From Pirellula staleyi DSM 6068 (GTDB lineage: Bacteria > Planctomycetota > Planctomycetia > Pirellulales > Pirellulaceae): 46,062 nt of DNA. This document shows positions 44,690 to 46,062 of the stretch, piece by piece (positions within the stretch are counted from its first letter, which is position 1; each line of letters begins with the position of its first letter). The stretch lies in NCBI GenBank assembly GCA_945870455.1, contig CAMBSL010000012.1:1-46062 (forward strand), read 5' to 3'. Made by a program: the position numbers and the translations under genes. The notes under the pieces were generated by a model, which was not told where the DNA came from, ran no database searches, and was given only the letters and a program-made list of their open reading frames with translations.

Positions 44690-45625
44690 CTATAATTTGC
44701 TTATAAGTTTTCTCGCCAACTTCGATTGCTCATCATCTAAGACTTGCCAGCAAGCGAGCCCATTTCCAACGAGCTCATATTGGTCAAATTTCCAGCCAAC
44801 CTTCATCTGCCGATCGATTTCGAATATTTGGGGATTCTCTGGGCCGGCATGGCAATTGCCAACCACGATGTTGCCGTTCGGCAGTTCCTCAAGGCAGGTG
44901 GTCCATTTCAAATCGATGTTCGTACCCGGAACTCGATTCTTAATCTCCCAGACAATTTTTTTGTCGGGCGATACTTCGACAACACTATTGCCACTCCCGG
45001 ATGCGATCAACGTGTTTCCGTTTCGGAGTCGGATGGCGCCATAGACCCGCGTACCGATCGGGTAGTCCCAAATGACTTCACCAGCTCGGTTGTATTCGGC
45101 GACGATCCCCGGTTGTTCCGAGCAAACAAGGTAGGTCTCTTGCGGCGTGATGCGCATCAGCCGAGTGGATTGCATTCCTCCCTGTTTCAGCGGAATCTCG
45201 TGGACAATCGTCCCGTTGGAATCGACCTCGATGATTCGACCGACGCCACTCTCGGCAATCACAGTGTGACCGTTCGGCAACCGGGCGAACGCGTGAACGT
45301 CAACCTTCTTTCCAGCGTTCCCGTTCATCGTCGCTGAGTCGTAGCTCCAAACGACTTTGTTTTCGAGTGATATCTCGTTGAGTTGGGTCCAATTGTCGTG
45401 GAAGAGGATATTACCGTTGGGCAGGAACTGCACGTCGTGATGCCCTGCGTGCCCTTGTGCCGGTCCGGCTGTCTTGTGGGACCATAAAACTTTGCCTTCG
45501 GTATCGCATATCGCGACAATGTTTTTGCCGTACGAAGCGCTTACCAGCACCAGCCGTTCCGCGCGTGAGTTTCCAACAAAGAAAAGAGTTGCTACAAGTG
45601 CAAAGAGCAGGACACCGGGTTTCAT
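44690..45625 (-). CDS. secreted PQQ-like beta-propeller / arylsulfotransferase-like protein
   Basis: From the ATG at 45625 (the track start adds 18 residues) the 311-residue protein begins KPGVLLFALVATLFFVGNSRA, a signal peptide. At least five blades of the form LPNGNxLxxx...ExxxxxKxxWxY follow (LPNGNILFHDNW, LPNGHTVIAESGVGRIIEVD, LRNGNTLIASGSGNSVVEVS, LPNGNIVVGNCHAGPENPQIFEID). The fold is a PQQ-like or ASST-like propeller without CxxCH or an obvious catalytic His. It precedes the GSDH gene by 29 bases on the same strand, so both are probably expressed together and act in the periplasm. Role unknown. Confidence 0.82.
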   Translation of the reverse strand: MKPGVLLFALVATLFFVGNSRAERLVLVSASYGKNIVAICDTEGKVLWSHKTAGPAQGHAGHHDVQFLPNGNILFHDNWTQLNEISLENKVVWSYDSATMNGNAGKKVDVHAFARLPNGHTVIAESGVGRIIEVDSNGTIVHEIPLKQGGMQSTRLMRITPQETYLVCSEQPGIVAEYNRAGEVIWDYPIGTRVYGAIRLRNGNTLIASGSGNSVVEVSPDKKIVWEIKNRVPGTNIDLKWTTCLEELPNGNIVVGNCHAGPENPQIFEIDRQMKVGWKFDQYELVGNGLACWQVLDDEQSKLARKLISKL

Positions 45626-45734
45626 GGTTGCGTTCGTTTCAGCAAAGGGAGAGTTGCGAGGGTCTAAATCCTGGACCAATCATTGTAGACCATCATGCAT
45701 GGGCGTGCAGCGTCGCCCTTTGCACTTGCTCCCT

Positions 45735-45762
45735 ACGGACAGAACACGACGGACAGAACACA
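45735..45762. repeat. 14-bp tandem repeat, two copies
   Basis: ACGGACAGAACACG and ACGGACAGAACACA lie head to tail in the gap between the propeller gene and the truncated VWA-like gene. The remaining ~130 bases of this gap show nothing else. Confidence 0.75.
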
Positions 45763-45779
45763 AGGTATGACGCGTTCGT

Positions 45780-46062
45780 TCAACCTAGGATTTCGCGCTT
45801 CTTCTCGACGTAGTCCCAGAGAACAAACCGATCCAAATCGTTACCGGCTGTAAAAAATACGCGGCCTTTGGTCTGTTCCGCCAATCGGTAGGCAAACCGA
45901 ATGTCTTCTTCCGACTGCGACCAGCTTGGCACCAGGAACAAATTGATCACGATACCTTCCTTTGCGCATTTCAACGCTTCGCGCATCGTCTCCTTTTCCG
46001 TTCTAGGATCAGGTGGATATAAAAGAAACAGCGTTTCGTCTTCGAAGTGAGCTGTGGGGAGC
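45780..46062 (-). CDS. C-terminus of a probable von Willebrand factor A domain protein (start outside window)
   Basis: The minus-strand frame is open from 46061 to a TGA at 45780-45782, giving 93 residues; the track lists only the internal Met at 45986. The visible part (HFEDETLFLLYPPDPRTEKE, MREALKCAKEGIVINLFLV, IRFAYRLAEQTKGRVFFTAGND and FVLWDYVEKKRE) matches the last third of bacterial VWA proteins, with alternating strands and helices after the metal-site region. The MIDAS motif would lie in the missing part. Function cannot be judged. Confidence 0.72.
   Translation of the reverse strand, partial: LPTAHFEDETLFLLYPPDPRTEKETMREALKCAKEGIVINLFLVPSWSQSEEDIRFAYRLAEQTKGRVFFTAGNDLDRFVLWDYVEKKREILG

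Overview
The window looks like chromosomal DNA from a planctomycete, most likely of the Pirellulaceae (Rhodopirellula type). That is inferred from gene content: a GSDH protein ending in a TIGR02603-type heme domain, a DUF4332 protein, a DUF4254 protein, large secreted helical and beta-repeat proteins, a transmembrane Ser/Thr kinase with a beta-rich ectodomain, short convergent operons and palindromic intergenic repeats. No rRNA, tRNA, CRISPR array, prophage or transposase gene was seen. Both window edges cut a minus-strand gene.

Layout. 1-3,256: a truncated Pro/Gln/Tyr-rich secreted protein, a DUF72 protein and a DUF2617-like protein, then a 400-base gap with a promoter candidate and small repeats. 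3,257-8,697: a tight plus-strand run of glycogen synthase, a GalT-family nucleotidyl enzyme, an ABC-3 metal permease with a fused MntR/DtxR-like sensor, a secreted serine hydrolase and a DUF3253 protein. 8,765-16,837: minus-strand genes, namely a hypothetical protein with sucA, DUF4254 with a 1008-residue SMC-like protein whose P-loop is destroyed, and a low-molecular-weight phosphatase. 16,836-23,097: plus-strand conserved hypothetical, Sua5, IlvD and a Ser/Thr kinase. 23,163-26,925: minus-strand coaX, obgE, rpmA, a secreted protein, a 22-to-14-bp tandem repeat array and a 29-residue basic protein missed by the ORF track.

27,147-31,193: a HAD phosphatase, then cpaF-tadB-tadC, the motor and inner-membrane platform of a Tad-type pilus or secretion machine. 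31,350-31,676 is a small minus-strand conserved protein. 32,001-41,231 is a 9.2-kb plus-strand operon for envelope proteins: a three-TM coiled-coil protein, two related secreted helical proteins, a prenyltransferase-fold protein, and a protein made of repeated beta modules with a terminal thioredoxin domain. 41,232-41,666 holds two adjacent MITE-like elements plus another palindrome. 41,667-46,062 is minus-strand: a GSDH/cytochrome c protein, a PQQ-like beta-propeller and the C-terminus of a probable VWA protein.

The most unusual items are the P-loop-less SMC/DUF4332 protein with DUF4254, the 32-41 kb envelope operon with its modular thioredoxin protein, the permease/metal-sensor fusion, and the paired MITE-like elements. 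All functional statements are read from motifs by eye; no database search was run.
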